A stretch of 64,000 nt of DNA, taken from assembly GCF_002075345.1 (NCBI RefSeq), contig NZ_NAEW01000002.1:62001-126000 (forward strand), given 5' to 3'. The stretch's first letter is position 1. Each line of letters begins with the position of its first letter. Position numbers and translations under genes: made by a program. Under the pieces are notes generated by a model. It was not told where the DNA came from and did no database searches. It was given only the letters and a program-made list of their open reading frames with translations. Source of the DNA: Citrobacter braakii (lineage in GTDB: Bacteria; Pseudomonadota; Gammaproteobacteria; Enterobacterales; Enterobacteriaceae). Shown piece after piece: positions 39,845 through 50,706 of the stretch.

Positions 39845-41677
39845 CTAATGTTTCAACGAGTAGAAGATCTTTTCTGCCAGAGCTTGCGAAATACCCGGCA
39901 CTTTTGCAATTTCTTCAATACTCGCGTTACGAAGACCTTGCAAACCGCCCATATATTTCAACAACATCTGCCGACGCTTCGGCCCGACACCTTCAATAGT
40001 CTCCAGCGTGCTGGTACTTTTCACCTTCGCCCGTTTTTTACGGTGCCCGCTAATTGCATGATCGTGAGATTCATCGCGGATATGCTGGATAACGTGCAAT
40101 GCAGGCGAATCCGGCGGTAGGCTAAAGCCCTCACCTTCCGGCTCAAAGAACAGCGTTTCCAGGCCTGCTTTACGATCGGCCCCTTTTGCCACACCCAACA
40201 AAAGCGGGTGCTGTTTGTCCCAGGGCACGTCCAGCTCAGCAAACACGGCTTTCGCCTGCCCCAGTTGACCTTTCCCGCCGTCGATCAATATGACGTCCGG
40301 AATCTTACTTTCTTCAATCGCCTTACCGTAGCGCCGACGGAGAACCTGATTCATTGCCGCATAATCATCACCCGGCGTAATACCCGTGATGTTATAGCGG
40401 CGATACTCGGCGCGCAGTGGTCCATTGGCATCGAATACCACGCAGGAGGCTACCGTCTGCTCGCCCATCGTGTGGCTGATATCAAAGCACTCCATGCGTT
40501 TCACTGCGGGTAACTTGAGTACTGATGCCAGCGCCGTCAGGCGTTGAGTAATGGTCGACTGCTGGGAAAGTTTTGTGGTTAACGCCACCGCCGCGTTGGT
40601 ACGCGCCAGCTTCAGATACCGCGCGCGATCGCCTCGCGGTTTCGTCTGAACGTTGATCTTCCGCCCGGCCAGCTCAGACAGAGAGTCTGCCAGCAGGGTT
40701 TTATCGCTAAGATTAAAATCGAGCAGGATCTCACCGGGTAAGGTGCGCATCTGACTTCCCTGCAGATAAAACTGTCCGACAAAGGTTTCAACGACCTCGC
40801 CGAGTTCTGTTCCACCAGGGACTTTCGGGAAATAGCTACGACTGCCTAACACTTTACCCTGGCGAATAAACAGCACGTGCACACAGGCCATGCCGGCGTC
40901 AAACGCCACGCCGATGACGTCCAGATCGTCTCCGGTATTAGAGACAAACTGTTTTTCGGTCACGCGGCGTACGGCCTGAATTTGGTCACGAATGCGGGCA
41001 GCCTCTTCAAACTCGAGATTTTGGCTGGCCTTTTCCATCCGGGCGATCAGCTGCGTTAATACCTGATCGTCTTTCCCGGACAGGAACAGACGAACGTAAT
41101 CAACCTGCTGCGCATACTCTTCCTCACTCACCAGGCCCGCCACACACGGACCGAGGCAGCGGCCAATCTGATATTGCAGACAGGGCCGCGAGCGATTGCG
41201 ATAAACACTATTTTCGCACTGACGAATAGGGAAGATTTTCTGCAGCAACGCCAGCGTTTCGCGTACGGCGTAGCCGTTAGGAAACGGTCCAAAGTACTCG
41301 CCTTTGGCATGCTTGGCCCCGCGATGCATTGCCAGGCGAGGATGGGTATCGCCGCTGAGGAAAATAAAAGGATAGGATTTATCGTCGCGCAGCAAAACGT
41401 TATAACGCGGCTGATACAGCTTGATGTAGTTGTGCTCAAGCAATAACGCCTCGGTTTCGGTGTGCGTTACCGTGACATCAATCTGCTGTATTTGCGCGAC
41501 CAGTGCTTCGGTCTTACGCGATGCAAGGTTGCTACGGAAGTAGCTGGAAAGCCTTTTTTTCAGGTCTTTCGCTTTCCCGACGTAGATGACCGTCCCGGCG
41601 TCATCATACATACGATAAACACCGGGCTGACTGGTCACGGTTTTCAGGAACGCTTTGGCATCAAACTGATCGGTCAC
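39845..41677 (-). CDS. uvrC: Excinuclease subunit UvrC
   Basis: A 610-residue nucleotide-excision repair nuclease making both incisions. It has the N-terminal GIY-YIG domain ([18 protein letters not shown]), the UVR motif around residue 205 and C-terminal helix-hairpin-helix motifs ([18 protein letters not shown]). The start overlaps the uvrY stop, so the two are co-translated, as in E. coli. Confidence 0.97.
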   Translation of the reverse strand: MTDQFDAKAFLKTVTSQPGVYRMYDDAGTVIYVGKAKDLKKRLSSYFRSNLASRKTEALVAQIQQIDVTVTHTETEALLLEHNYIKLYQPRYNVLLRDDKSYPFIFLSGDTHPRLAMHRGAKHAKGEYFGPFPNGYAVRETLALLQKIFPIRQCENSVYRNRSRPCLQYQIGRCLGPCVAGLVSEEEYAQQVDYVRLFLSGKDDQVLTQLIARMEKASQNLEFEEAARIRDQIQAVRRVTEKQFVSNTGDDLDVIGVAFDAGMACVHVLFIRQGKVLGSRSYFPKVPGGTELGEVVETFVGQFYLQGSQMRTLPGEILLDFNLSDKTLLADSLSELAGRKINVQTKPRGDRARYLKLARTNAAVALTTKLSQQSTITQRLTALASVLKLPAVKRMECFDISHTMGEQTVASCVVFDANGPLRAEYRRYNITGITPGDDYAAMNQVLRRRYGKAIEESKIPDVILIDGGKGQLGQAKAVFAELDVPWDKQHPLLLGVAKGADRKAGLETLFFEPEGEGFSLPPDSPALHVIQHIRDESHDHAISGHRKKRAKVKSTSTLETIEGVGPKRRQMLLKYMGGLQGLRNASIEEIAKVPGISQALAEKIFYSLKH

Positions 41678-42330
41678 TGGCTTGTTAATGTCTCCGCATT
41701 ACACAGGCCATGGCGAATTGCCAGGTGAGTCAGCTCAACATCGCCGTGAATGTTTAATTTACTGAACATTCGATAGCGATAGCTGTTCACCGTTTTAGGA
41801 CTAAGATTCAGTTGCTCTGAGATCTCATTGACCTTCTGACCTTTGGTGATCATCAGCATAATCTGCAACTCACGTTCAGACAAACTGGCAAACGGGGTTT
41901 CCGTTTTCTCAGGCTCAATCTGGCTAAGCGCCATCTGCTGAGCGATATCGGAGGCAATATAACGTTGGCCAGAATAAACCGAACGAATCGCACTCACGAC
42001 CTCCTGGGGCGCAGCCCCCTTACTGAGATAGCCCGCGGCTCCCGCCTGCATGACTTTTGCAGGTAACGGGTTTTCGGTATGGACAGTCAGCATGATCACT
42101 TTAATGTCAGCCGTTGAACGCGCAATTTTACGCGTTGCCTCAAGGCCACCAATACCGGGCATATTCATGTCCATCAGCACAACGTCAACGGAATTTGAGC
42201 GGCACCATTTTACCGCATCTTCACCGCAGCACGCCTCACCGACAACTTTAATGCCTTTTATATCTTCAAGAATGCGTCGTATCCCTGCGCGCACCAGTTC
42301 GTGGTCATCAACAAGAAAAACGTTGATCAA
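41674..42330 (-). CDS. uvrY: Response regulator UvrY (BarA partner)
   Basis: A 218-residue NarL/FixJ-type regulator: receiver domain with Asp54 in [10 protein letters not shown] and a C-terminal LuxR-type helix-turn-helix ([19 protein letters not shown]). Activated by BarA, it drives the CsrB/CsrC RNAs and so affects flhDC mRNA and carbon storage. Confidence 0.97.
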   Translation of the reverse strand: MINVFLVDDHELVRAGIRRILEDIKGIKVVGEACCGEDAVKWCRSNSVDVVLMDMNMPGIGGLEATRKIARSTADIKVIMLTVHTENPLPAKVMQAGAAGYLSKGAAPQEVVSAIRSVYSGQRYIASDIAQQMALSQIEPEKTETPFASLSERELQIMLMITKGQKVNEISEQLNLSPKTVNSYRYRMFSKLNIHGDVELTHLAIRHGLCNAETLTSQ

Positions 42331-42788
42331 AGGAATATCTCCAGAATAGGGATAACGCTACCGATAGTTAATCGGTCCTATGTTAACGGGTTTTATCTCA
42401 ACTTTGAAATGTAAAAATCGCCGTCTTTCGATTTTGCTCTCGTTTTTGGAAATTAGAAGGTACGACGAGTGGAAACTTTCTGTTATGGCAACCTTTTGCC
42501 ACGGTTATATCTGCATAGCTGTTTCAGAATAGTGACAAAAAATTCATATTCGTCCGTTGAATGCAAAATAGGCAGCTAAAGTTGTAACAATAATTAACGA
42601 GTAAAATACTCGAAATAAACAACAGATGGAGAAAATATATGCAGTGCAACATGTTGTTTATTTTAATGTCCGCGACTTATGTTTGCGCAGAAAACAACCG
42701 CTGATATTTTTAGCCTCGCTTATGGTATACTCCGGCGCCTTAAGATTTGACATCGCACTTTTTCATTGAAACATAACGAGGAAAATAA
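42331..42788. other. Spacer between uvrY and yecF
   Basis: A 458-bp AT-rich gap between divergent genes holding the uvrY promoter, a possible 21-residue frame at 42639 and the yecF promoter and ribosome site (CGAGGAAAA). TATACT at 42728-42733 fits a sigma-70 -10 box for yecF. Confidence 0.5.
42639..42704 (+). CDS. Possible 21-residue leader-like peptide
   Basis: ATG after GATGGAG (8 nt) opens a frame encoding MQCNMLFILMSATYVCAENNR, ending 84 bp before yecF. The hydrophobic core is short. It could be a small protein or an upstream frame; coding cannot be shown from one sequence. Confidence 0.3.
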   Translation: MQCNMLFILMSATYVCAENNR

Positions 42789-43013
42789 ATGAGTACGCCT
42801 GACTTTTCCACTGCTGAGAATAACCAGGAACTGGCCAACGAAGTCACCTGCCTGAAAGCCATGTTAACGCTGATGCTGCAGGCAATGGGCCAAGCCGATG
42901 CAGGGCGCGTGATTCTTAAAATGGAAAAACAGATCGCGCTGATTGAAGATCAATCACAGGCTGCGGTATTTTCCAGCACTGTTAAGCAAATTAAACAGGC
43001 CTACCGCCAGTAA
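42789..43013 (+). CDS. yecF: YecF (DUF2594)
   Basis: A 74-residue soluble protein matching E. coli YecF ([25 protein letters not shown]). Mostly helical, with a possible coiled coil. Function unknown; it lies convergent with sdiA as in relatives. Confidence 0.92.
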   Translation: MSTPDFSTAENNQELANEVTCLKAMLTLMLQAMGQADAGRVILKMEKQIALIEDQSQAAVFSSTVKQIKQAYRQ

Positions 43014-43019
43014 TAAGAA

Positions 43020-43048
43020 CCCGGCTGACAGCGATGCTCTCAGCCGGG
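43020..43048. terminator. Shared terminator of yecF and sdiA
   Basis: CCCGGCTGA ... TCAGCCGGG forms a perfect 9-bp stem between the convergent genes, followed by TTT on the plus strand. Confidence 0.75.
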
Positions 43049-43079
43049 TTTGCGTCTGACACTCAGAACGATAATTTAC

Positions 43080-43802
43080 TCAGATCAGCCCGGTTGCCGC
43101 AGCATAACAGGCGATCTGCGTTTTGTTGGGTGCATTAAATTTCTTTTGCATATTTTTCTGGTGAAAGTTAACGGTATTTTCAGAAATCGACAGAATTATC
43201 GCTATCTCTGAAGAGGTTTTCCCCTCTGCCGTCCATTTCAATATCTCTTTTTCCCGCTTGCTAAAGCGCATCTCTGGCGCCATGACCATGTCATCTTGCA
43301 GCCGCGTCAGTACCGACAAGCTTTCCCGCACCAGCAGTTGCATCCTGAGCTCTACCTCATCGTTTGCAAAGCGACTATTACGGACACTCGCACGCGATAC
43401 CGATAAAAAACCCAACGCCCGATTAGGCAACATTAAGCATTGCGTCATCCCTTTACGTAAACCGTGATTGCGCGCGGCATCCCACAGGGGCTGTGCATCG
43501 CGAAATAAGGTATCGTTCCAGGGTAAATGCCCCTGACTGAAGTTTTCAGGCTTCAGCACCGGATCAATAGCGAAATAATTCTCGGACTGATAATGCGCCA
43601 CCCATGCTTTGGGATAGGTCGTGTGAAGCGACGTTTTAGGTCGGGTAAAAGGTACGGGATGACGAACACAGAGCGCGTAAAAATCGAACTCTAAATGCTG
43701 CGTCTGTTGTTGTAATTCATTATAGACATCCTCTGCCGTCGCCATTTCCTGAAAGCGTAACAGCATACTCCGTCGCCAGGTGAAGAAATCATGACCCTGC
43801 AT
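43080..43802 (-). CDS. sdiA: LuxR-type acyl-homoserine-lactone receptor SdiA
   Basis: A 240-residue regulator with an N-terminal autoinducer-binding domain (the Trp, Tyr and Asp contacts lie within WVAHYQSENYFAIDPVL) and a C-terminal GerE-type helix-turn-helix (IAIILSISENTVNFHQKNM). No luxI is present, so it listens to signals from other species. It lies between yecF and the cystine genes as in E. coli. Confidence 0.95.
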   Translation of the reverse strand: MQGHDFFTWRRSMLLRFQEMATAEDVYNELQQQTQHLEFDFYALCVRHPVPFTRPKTSLHTTYPKAWVAHYQSENYFAIDPVLKPENFSQGHLPWNDTLFRDAQPLWDAARNHGLRKGMTQCLMLPNRALGFLSVSRASVRNSRFANDEVELRMQLLVRESLSVLTRLQDDMVMAPEMRFSKREKEILKWTAEGKTSSEIAIILSISENTVNFHQKNMQKKFNAPNKTQIACYAAATGLI

Positions 43803-44033
43803 ACTAAGTGGTAATACCCCTGAGATTGATAATCATCCAAACATATGAAACAAGCTAACACATAAATGTATTTTATATATGCAAATTATCGGACAAATGG
43901 TCAATTACTTGAGCATTACTCAACGACGGCAGGAAGTAACGGTATTGGGAGTTAATATTAAAGCAATAATTATAAATAGTTATGCGAACAGCACTCGCCA
44001 AAAAACAATTTCGACGAGTGCTGCATGCACTAT

Positions 44034-44786
44034 TTATTGCATCAGAAACTTTTCAAGAAACTGACGGGTTCGCGGTTGCTGCGGATGCGTGAATAAGGAC
44101 TTAGCGGGCCCCTGCTCCACTATCCGTCCTTGATCCATAAATATCGCCCGATCGGCAACGTCGCGCGCAAAGCTCATTTCATGCGTCACAATCACCATGG
44201 TGCGTTTTTCCTGCGCCAGTTGGCGGATGGTGTTAAGTACCTCACCAACCAGTTCAGGATCAAGCGCGGAGGTAGGCTCATCAAAAAGAATAACCTCAGG
44301 TCGCATCGCCAACGCCCGGGCAATAGCCACGCGCTGCTGCTGCCCGCCGGACAAACGCCGCGGATAGCTGGTTTCTTTACCAGCTAACCCGACTTTCGCC
44401 AGCAGTTCGCGCGCTCGGGCTGTCGCTTCGGCTTTCGGTTCGCCTTTAACAATCACCGGACCTTCAATAATGTTTTCCAGCACCGTGCGATGCGGGAACA
44501 AATTAAAGTTCTGGAACACAAAGCCCACGTGCTGGCGCAACTGACGAATCAGACCTTTCTGCTGAGTTAACGAACGCGCGGTATCAATGGTAATCTCACC
44601 CACCTTAATGGTGCCCGCCTCCGGTTGCTCCAGCAAATTAATGCTGCGCAGCAGCGTCGTTTTGCCCGAACCGCTCGGCCCGATAATCGCCACAACTTCA
44701 CCGGGTTTGACGTCAAGATCGATCCCATGCAGCACCGTTTGCCCATGGAATTTTTTGACCAGGTTTCTGACTTCGATAGCACTCAT
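44034..44786 (-). CDS. tcyN: Cystine ABC transporter ATPase TcyN (YecC)
   Basis: A 250-residue ATPase of the polar amino acid family. Walker A GPSGSGKTTL is at residues 36-45, the signature is LSGGQQQRVAIARAL and Walker B is VILFDEPTSALDPE. With TcyL and TcyJ it forms the high-affinity cystine importer. It overlaps tcyL by 4 bp. Confidence 0.96.
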   Translation of the reverse strand: MSAIEVRNLVKKFHGQTVLHGIDLDVKPGEVVAIIGPSGSGKTTLLRSINLLEQPEAGTIKVGEITIDTARSLTQQKGLIRQLRQHVGFVFQNFNLFPHRTVLENIIEGPVIVKGEPKAEATARARELLAKVGLAGKETSYPRRLSGGQQQRVAIARALAMRPEVILFDEPTSALDPELVGEVLNTIRQLAQEKRTMVIVTHEMSFARDVADRAIFMDQGRIVEQGPAKSLFTHPQQPRTRQFLEKFLMQ

Positions 44787-45451
44787 TTCGGCTCTCTCTC
44801 CTGGCGATTCAGTTGCTCTTCAAAATAGTTTTGCAGTGCAGAAAGCACCGTCGCCATCACCCAATAAATCAACGAGGCTGCCAGATACATCGTGAATACC
44901 TCCAGCGTACGCGAGGTAATCAACTGCGCCTGACGGAACAGTTCCGGTACCTGAATAGTCGCGGCCAGAGAGGTGTCCTTCACCAGGCTGATAAAGCTGT
45001 TACTCAGCGGCGGGAGCGCAACCCGCGCAGCCTGCGGCAGGATTGCCCGGCGCATGGTTTGCCACCGCGTCATACCAATACTGGCACCCGCTTCCCACTG
45101 CCCTTTGTCGATGGAGGAGATTGCCGCACGCAGCGTTTCCGCAGCGTAGGCCGCCGTATTAAGCGATAAGCCAATCATCGCCGCCGGAATAGGATCAAGC
45201 TCAATACCAAACTGCGGCAGACCGTAATAGATCATGAACAGCTGGGCAATCAACGGCGTTCCGCGAAAGATAGAGATATAAAAGCGCGCCAGCCAGCGCA
45301 CAGGCAGCAGCGGCGACAGACGCATCAGCGCCAGGATAAAACCCAGCACGAGACCAAAGAACATCCCACCGATACTCAGTTGCAGCGTAAAAACTGCGCC
45401 CTTGAGCAGATACGGCAGAGAATCAATCACCAGTTGGATACTTTCATGCAT
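44783..45451 (-). CDS. tcyL: Cystine ABC transporter permease TcyL (YecS)
   Basis: A 222-residue inner membrane permease with the His/Glu/Gln-family EAA loop (YAAETLRAAISSIDKGQWEAGASIGMTRWQTM). It follows dcyD by 21 bp. Confidence 0.96.
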   Translation of the reverse strand: MHESIQLVIDSLPYLLKGAVFTLQLSIGGMFFGLVLGFILALMRLSPLLPVRWLARFYISIFRGTPLIAQLFMIYYGLPQFGIELDPIPAAMIGLSLNTAAYAAETLRAAISSIDKGQWEAGASIGMTRWQTMRRAILPQAARVALPPLSNSFISLVKDTSLAATIQVPELFRQAQLITSRTLEVFTMYLAASLIYWVMATVLSALQNYFEEQLNRQEREPK

Positions 45452-45472
45452 TAGCGTTTTTCTACCTGGTCG

Positions 45473-46492
<1,020 letters not shown>

Positions 46493-46523
46493 TTATTATG
46501 CACGTTCAGGCGCAATGAAATAA

Positions 46524-46551
46524 AAAAAGGCGCTGTTAAAGGCGCCTTTTT
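46524..46551 (-). terminator. Hairpin between tcyJ and dcyD
   Basis: AAAAAGGCGC pairs with GCGCCTTTTT around an 8-nt loop. It falls right after the tcyJ stop, so it probably makes the binding protein mRNA more abundant than the downstream genes. Confidence 0.85.
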
Positions 46552-46565
46552 TCATCAGATGACGA

Positions 46566-47366
46566 TTATTTCGTCACATCTGCTCCAAACCATTTTTCAG
46601 ACAGGGCTTTCAGCGAACCGTCTTTCTGCATTTCAGCAATGGCTGCATCCACCGCTTTCAGCAGATCTTCATTGCCTTTACGCAGCGCCACGCCGGACTC
46701 CTGGCGGGAGAATGCTTCACCGGTAACGGCCAGCGTATCCTTGGTTTTTTTCACCAGATCCAGCGCGGCCAGACGGTCAACCAGGATGGCGTCGATACGC
46801 CCTACGCGCAGATCCTGATATTTGGTCGGGTCATCATCATAGGTACGAATATCCACGCCCTGCACGTTCTGGCGCAGCCACTCTTCATAGTTGGTTCCCA
46901 GACCCACGCCGACTTTTTTACCTTTCAGATCGGCAGCAGTCTTAATAACGCCTTCATTGCCTTTCTTCACCAGCGCCTGGATACCAGAGACCGTATACGG
47001 GGTAGAGAAATCGTATTTTTTCTTACGATCATCAGAGATAGTCACTTGGTTGATGACCACGTCAATGCGTTTGGAATCAAGAGAAGCCAGCATACCGTCC
47101 CATTTGGTCGGCTTCAGCGTGGCTTTCACCCCAAGATGCTTGGCCAGTTCCTCGGCAAACTCCACTTCGAAACCGGTCAGCTTGCCGTCATCGCCCTGAA
47201 AACTAAACGGGGGATAGGTCCCTTCCAGGCCCACCAGCAGCGTGCCGCGCTCTTTAACTTTATTTAACAGACCTTCATCTGCATAAGTCTTCACGCTCAT
47301 TCCGGCGACAAGTGCAACAGCCATTACACCCATCAGAGCCTGACGTCCCAGAAGTGCTAATTTCAT
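46566..47366 (-). CDS. tcyJ: Cystine-binding periplasmic protein TcyJ (FliY)
   Basis: A 266-residue solute-binding protein with a signal peptide (cleaved after KTYA). It carries the family-3 signature GFEVEFAEELAKHLG. The start MKLALLGRQ at 47366 was chosen over an ATG seven codons upstream because it gives the E. coli N-terminus. It is downstream of fliZ and can be read from the fliAZ promoter. Confidence 0.96.
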   Translation of the reverse strand: MKLALLGRQALMGVMAVALVAGMSVKTYADEGLLNKVKERGTLLVGLEGTYPPFSFQGDDGKLTGFEVEFAEELAKHLGVKATLKPTKWDGMLASLDSKRIDVVINQVTISDDRKKKYDFSTPYTVSGIQALVKKGNEGVIKTAADLKGKKVGVGLGTNYEEWLRQNVQGVDIRTYDDDPTKYQDLRVGRIDAILVDRLAALDLVKKTKDTLAVTGEAFSRQESGVALRKGNEDLLKAVDAAIAEMQKDGSLKALSEKWFGADVTK

Positions 47367-47466
47367 AGTTACCCCGAATATTGTCATTAGTGACTATCAT
47401 TTATGACTACAGTGTAAAGCGTTTGCCGTGATCCACAAACACGACTCTGTTACACCTTATTCGTTT

Positions 47467-48018
47467 TTAATATATATCAGAACTGGCTGTCCAGGAGGAT
47501 TTCTGCATATGTCCCATATGCGTATGGGCTTTAAACTGCTCATACTTACGCAAGGCGATGCGGTAATTGTTGGTGCTGGTTTCCGGTAGCCACGGGGCAA
47601 GGTTTTCGTCGAGAAACCCTTCCTGCAGCAGATCGTGAGAGATATTTTGTTCGGTCAGATGATTCCCGAGGCGACGCAGGCGCACAACGTATTCGCGTAC
47701 CGTGCCGTGACTCATTTCGGTCTGCTCGAATAAAAATTGCTTGAAGCCGATAATGTCAAAAAAGTCGCTCTGCTCTTTGCAGTGCAAATCACCACAAAAG
47801 CGACACAGTGCCACCCACTCTTTTTTCTCCTGTTCCCACTCTGCTTCATTCAGCAACGTGTCCAGTCGGGCGATGGCGATTTTATTCACAATTTGCCCGC
47901 GGCGAACCAGCGTGATCCTGTCGAGCAACTTAAAGCAATGGGCGCAATGCGTCTGGCTGTGTTTGAAATCTTTGAGGTAGCGGCTTAGAGGCCGTCTTTT
48001 TGATTGCTGCACCGTCAT
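47467..48018 (-). CDS. fliZ: Flagellar regulator FliZ
   Basis: A 183-residue regulator (LSRYLKDFKHSQTHCAHC; NNYRIALRKYEQFK). In E. coli FliZ represses RpoS-dependent genes by mimicking sigma-S and so favours motility over curli; in Salmonella it raises FlhDC activity. It follows fliA by 57 bp in one operon. The last 20 residues differ from E. coli. Confidence 0.95.
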   Translation of the reverse strand: MTVQQSKRRPLSRYLKDFKHSQTHCAHCFKLLDRITLVRRGQIVNKIAIARLDTLLNEAEWEQEKKEWVALCRFCGDLHCKEQSDFFDIIGFKQFLFEQTEMSHGTVREYVVRLRRLGNHLTEQNISHDLLQEGFLDENLAPWLPETSTNNYRIALRKYEQFKAHTHMGHMQKSSWTASSDIY

Positions 48019-48075
48019 GAGAACTCCTGGTAGTCAATTCGTAATGCGGCATTGTTCAGGGGTAATGGTGTACCC

Positions 48076-48795
48076 CTATAGCTTACCCAGCTTGGTGCGT
48101 AGACGTTTGATGGCCTGACTGTGCAACTGGCTAACCCGTGACTCCCCCACTTCCAGTACCGCGCCAATCTCTTTCAGATTCAGCTCTTCCTGGTAGTACA
48201 GCGTTAACACCAGCTTTTCGCGTTCCGGCAACGCTTCGATCGCGTCCATCACGCGCTGGCGGAGGTTACCCTCAAGTAGCTGCTGTAACGGGTTTTCCTG
48301 CTGATGTTCTTCCGTCACCAGCTCAATACTATCGCCATGCTCTTCCCGCCACTCGTCGTAGGAGAAGAGTTGGCTATTATTGGTATCAAGCAACATCTGA
48401 CGATACTCTTGCACAGGAATAGCCAGACGCTCCGCCACTTCGGTTTCCGTCGCGTTACGCCCTAATTCCTGCTCCAGTTGCCCCATCGCCTGTGCCACTT
48501 CGCGAGCATTGCGCCGAACGCTACGCGGCACCCAATCCCGGCTACGTAGTTCGTCCAGCATCGCTCCACGAATACGCTGCACTGCGTAAGTGGTAAATGC
48601 CGTTCCTTGCAAAGCGTCATATCGGTCGACTGCATTCAATAACCCGATGCCGCCCGCTTGTAGCAGGTCATCCAGTTCTACGCTCGCCGGCAAACGCACC
48701 TGAAGGCGCAATGCTTCGTGACGCACCAACGGTACATAACGCTGCCACAGCGAGTGTTTATCCATTACACCTTCAGCGGTATACAGTGAATTCAC
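48076..48795 (-). CDS. fliA: Flagellar sigma factor FliA (sigma-28)
   Basis: A 239-residue sigma factor directing class 3 flagellar genes. Region 2 (DLLQAGGIGLLNAVDRYD; TTYAVQRIRGAMLDELR) and region 4 (LKEIGAVLEVGESRVSQLHSQAIKRLR) are intact. The family start is a GTG at 48795; an ATG ten codons later is possible. It is held inactive by FlgM until the hook is built. Confidence 0.96.
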   Translation of the reverse strand: MNSLYTAEGVMDKHSLWQRYVPLVRHEALRLQVRLPASVELDDLLQAGGIGLLNAVDRYDALQGTAFTTYAVQRIRGAMLDELRSRDWVPRSVRRNAREVAQAMGQLEQELGRNATETEVAERLAIPVQEYRQMLLDTNNSQLFSYDEWREEHGDSIELVTEEHQQENPLQQLLEGNLRQRVMDAIEALPEREKLVLTLYYQEELNLKEIGAVLEVGESRVSQLHSQAIKRLRTKLGKL

Positions 48796-48820
48796 GATAA
48801 ACAGCCCTGCGTTAAATGAG

Positions 48821-48847
48821 TTATCGGCATGATTATCCGTTTCTGCA
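48821..48847 (-). promoter_or_regulatory. Sigma-28 promoter for fliA
   Basis: Minus-strand GCCGATAA (48821-48828) is a perfect -10; the -35 part (GCAGAAAC region) is weak against TAAA. The same layout is known at the E. coli fliA promoter, which also has a FlhDC-driven start. Confidence 0.7.
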
Positions 48848-48920
48848 GGGGTTTTAATCGGGTGAATAGTGGGTGAAATGGGGGGTTATTTGGGGGTTAC
48901 GGGTAAAGCTGAATGTAAAA

Positions 48921-48940
48921 AACCCCGCCGGAGCGGGGTT
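48921..48940 (-). terminator. Terminator of fliC
   Basis: AACCCCGC-CGGA-GCGGGGTT, an 8-bp stem followed on the minus strand by a T-run, 18 bp after the fliC stop. In E. coli the 3' end of fliC also releases the FliX small RNA. Confidence 0.9.
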
Positions 48941-48957
48941 TGCGCAGTAAGCGTAAA

Positions 48958-50451
48958 TTAACGCAGCAGAGACAGTACGTTCTGCGGAACCTGGTTGGCC
49001 TGTGCCAGTACAGAAGTACCTGCCTGCTGCAGGATCTGTGCTTTGGACATGTTGGACACTTCGGTCGCGTAGTCAGCATCTTCGATACGGCTACGTGCAG
49101 AAGTCAGGTTGTTAACGGTGTTGCCCAGGTTGGTGATGGTAGAGTCGAAACGGTTCTGCACCGCACCGAGGTCGCCACGTAAAGTGTCAACCTGAGCCAA
49201 CGCGGTATCAATCAGTTTCAGCTGGTTACGCGTAGCTTCGCTTGCCTGACTTTGTTTAACCAGAGAAGCATTTGCAGTACCTGCATTTTTAACGAAAGTG
49301 GTTTCACCGCCTTCACTAACAACGCCATTAGCATCAACTGTGTAATTGGTAGCACCAATAGCTAAAGCTCCACCCGTTTTAGTTGCTTTTGCCGCAACCA
49401 GGTCAGACTCTTTTGCTGCAACGTTGGTTGCATGAGTGGTCAGTTTGTTACTGCCCGCTGCGCCCTGCTCATAAATGCTGCCACCAGAAAGAGTCATGGT
49501 ACCACCGGTACCGGTTGTCGCCCCAGTGATGTCCATAGTAATGGTGGTACCATCAATAGTAGCGGTGAACTTACCGTTACCGTCAGCATTTGCTGTGTTT
49601 GTTGCAGCAGCAGTCCATTCGGTACCTTTAAAGGTAAATTTAGCGTTAGGGCCGCCTGCGGTTACTGCAGCTGCTGCAGTAGCAGCTGCGTCAGCGGTGG
49701 CTGTTGTTCCTGGGTTAACTTGCGTGTTTGTAGAGCTAGCGGTTAATTTACCATCTGCTGCCCCAACAAAAGCAGCTGCAAATGCACCTGTACCACCAGT
49801 CTGAACGGTGACAGCACCCGATTTTACGTCGACAGCATAGTTGTCAGCGCCAAGTTTGTAGTTCATGCTACCAGTCGCGCCAAAATCTTTGACCATTTGG
49901 TCAGCGGTTACCGCTTTATCGCCAGTTACGCTGAAAGTATTCAGGCCCAGCGTGCTGCTGGTGATTTCTTTCAGGTTAATGGAGATGGTTTCGTTATCGT
50001 TAGCACCAACCTGGATTTTCAGGGTGTTGTCACCCGCCAGTACTTTCACGCCGTTGAACTGAGTCTGACCGGATACGCGGTCGATTTCGCTCAGACGCTG
50101 AGTGATTTCAGCCTGAATGGAGCTCAGGTCGCTATCTGAGTTGGTGCCGTTAGATGCCTGAACGGACAGTTCACGTACACGCTGCAGGTTGTTGTTGATT
50201 TCGTTCAGCGCGCCTTCAGTGGTCTGCGCGATGGAGATACCGTCGTTGGCGTTACGGGAAGCCTGAGTCAGACCTTTAATATTAGAGGTGAAGCGGTTTG
50301 CGATCGCCTGACCAGCAGCATCGTCTTTCGCGCTGTTGATACGCAGACCAGAGGACAGACGCTCGATAGCGGAGCTCAGAGTAGACTGAGATTTGTTCAG
50401 GTTGTTTTGGGTCAACAGCGACAGGCTGTTTGTATTGATGACTTGTGCCAT
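48958..50451 (-). CDS. fliC: Flagellin FliC
   Basis: A 497-residue flagellin. The N-terminal D0/D1 ([20 protein letters not shown] ... [20 protein letters not shown]) and C-terminal D1/D0 ([20 protein letters not shown]) are conserved; residues about 180-400 are the variable, surface-exposed domain, here rich in Ala, Thr and Gly. [11 protein letters not shown] matches the TLR5-recognised stretch. No flagellin methylase gene fliB lies beside it, unlike Salmonella. Confidence 0.96.
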   Translation of the reverse strand: MAQVINTNSLSLLTQNNLNKSQSTLSSAIERLSSGLRINSAKDDAAGQAIANRFTSNIKGLTQASRNANDGISIAQTTEGALNEINNNLQRVRELSVQASNGTNSDSDLSSIQAEITQRLSEIDRVSGQTQFNGVKVLAGDNTLKIQVGANDNETISINLKEITSSTLGLNTFSVTGDKAVTADQMVKDFGATGSMNYKLGADNYAVDVKSGAVTVQTGGTGAFAAAFVGAADGKLTASSTNTQVNPGTTATADAAATAAAAVTAGGPNAKFTFKGTEWTAAATNTANADGNGKFTATIDGTTITMDITGATTGTGGTMTLSGGSIYEQGAAGSNKLTTHATNVAAKESDLVAAKATKTGGALAIGATNYTVDANGVVSEGGETTFVKNAGTANASLVKQSQASEATRNQLKLIDTALAQVDTLRGDLGAVQNRFDSTITNLGNTVNNLTSARSRIEDADYATEVSNMSKAQILQQAGTSVLAQANQVPQNVLSLLR

Positions 50452-50520
50452 GATCTTTTCCTTATCAATTACAACTTGATGTTATTGGGCTGTTGCCCAC
50501 GGTTTCTCACCGTAACCCAT

Positions 50521-50547
50521 GTATCGGCATCTTAATTTCGAACTTTA
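50521..50547 (-). promoter_or_regulatory. Sigma-28 promoter for fliC
   Basis: Minus-strand TAAAGTTC (50540-50547), 11 nt, GCCGATAC (50521-50528): a near-perfect FliA promoter 70 bp upstream of the fliC start. Confidence 0.92.
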
Positions 50548-50641
50548 GAAAATTTTTACTTTCTGCCCTCTTTTTTCTTAGCCCCTGAAATACCCTCTTT
50601 ATATGCCATTATTCTGCGCATTATTTTTACAAAACTATCAT

Positions 50642-50668
50642 TAAACTTTGCGCGCAGATTGCCGATAA
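50642..50668 (+). promoter_or_regulatory. Sigma-28 promoter for fliDST
   Basis: TAAA (50642-50645), exactly 15 nt, GCCGATAA (50661-50668): a perfect FliA consensus 38 bp upstream of fliD. Confidence 0.93.
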
Positions 50669-50706
50669 CCCGCTTAACTACTGTTTGCAATCACAAGGAA
50701 TTAGGC

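Noticed and set aside
39388-39999. 203-codon plus-strand frame across pgsA and uvrC
   Set aside because: It is antisense to two well-conserved genes and rich in rare-looking His/Arg/Gln runs, a shadow of their codon use.
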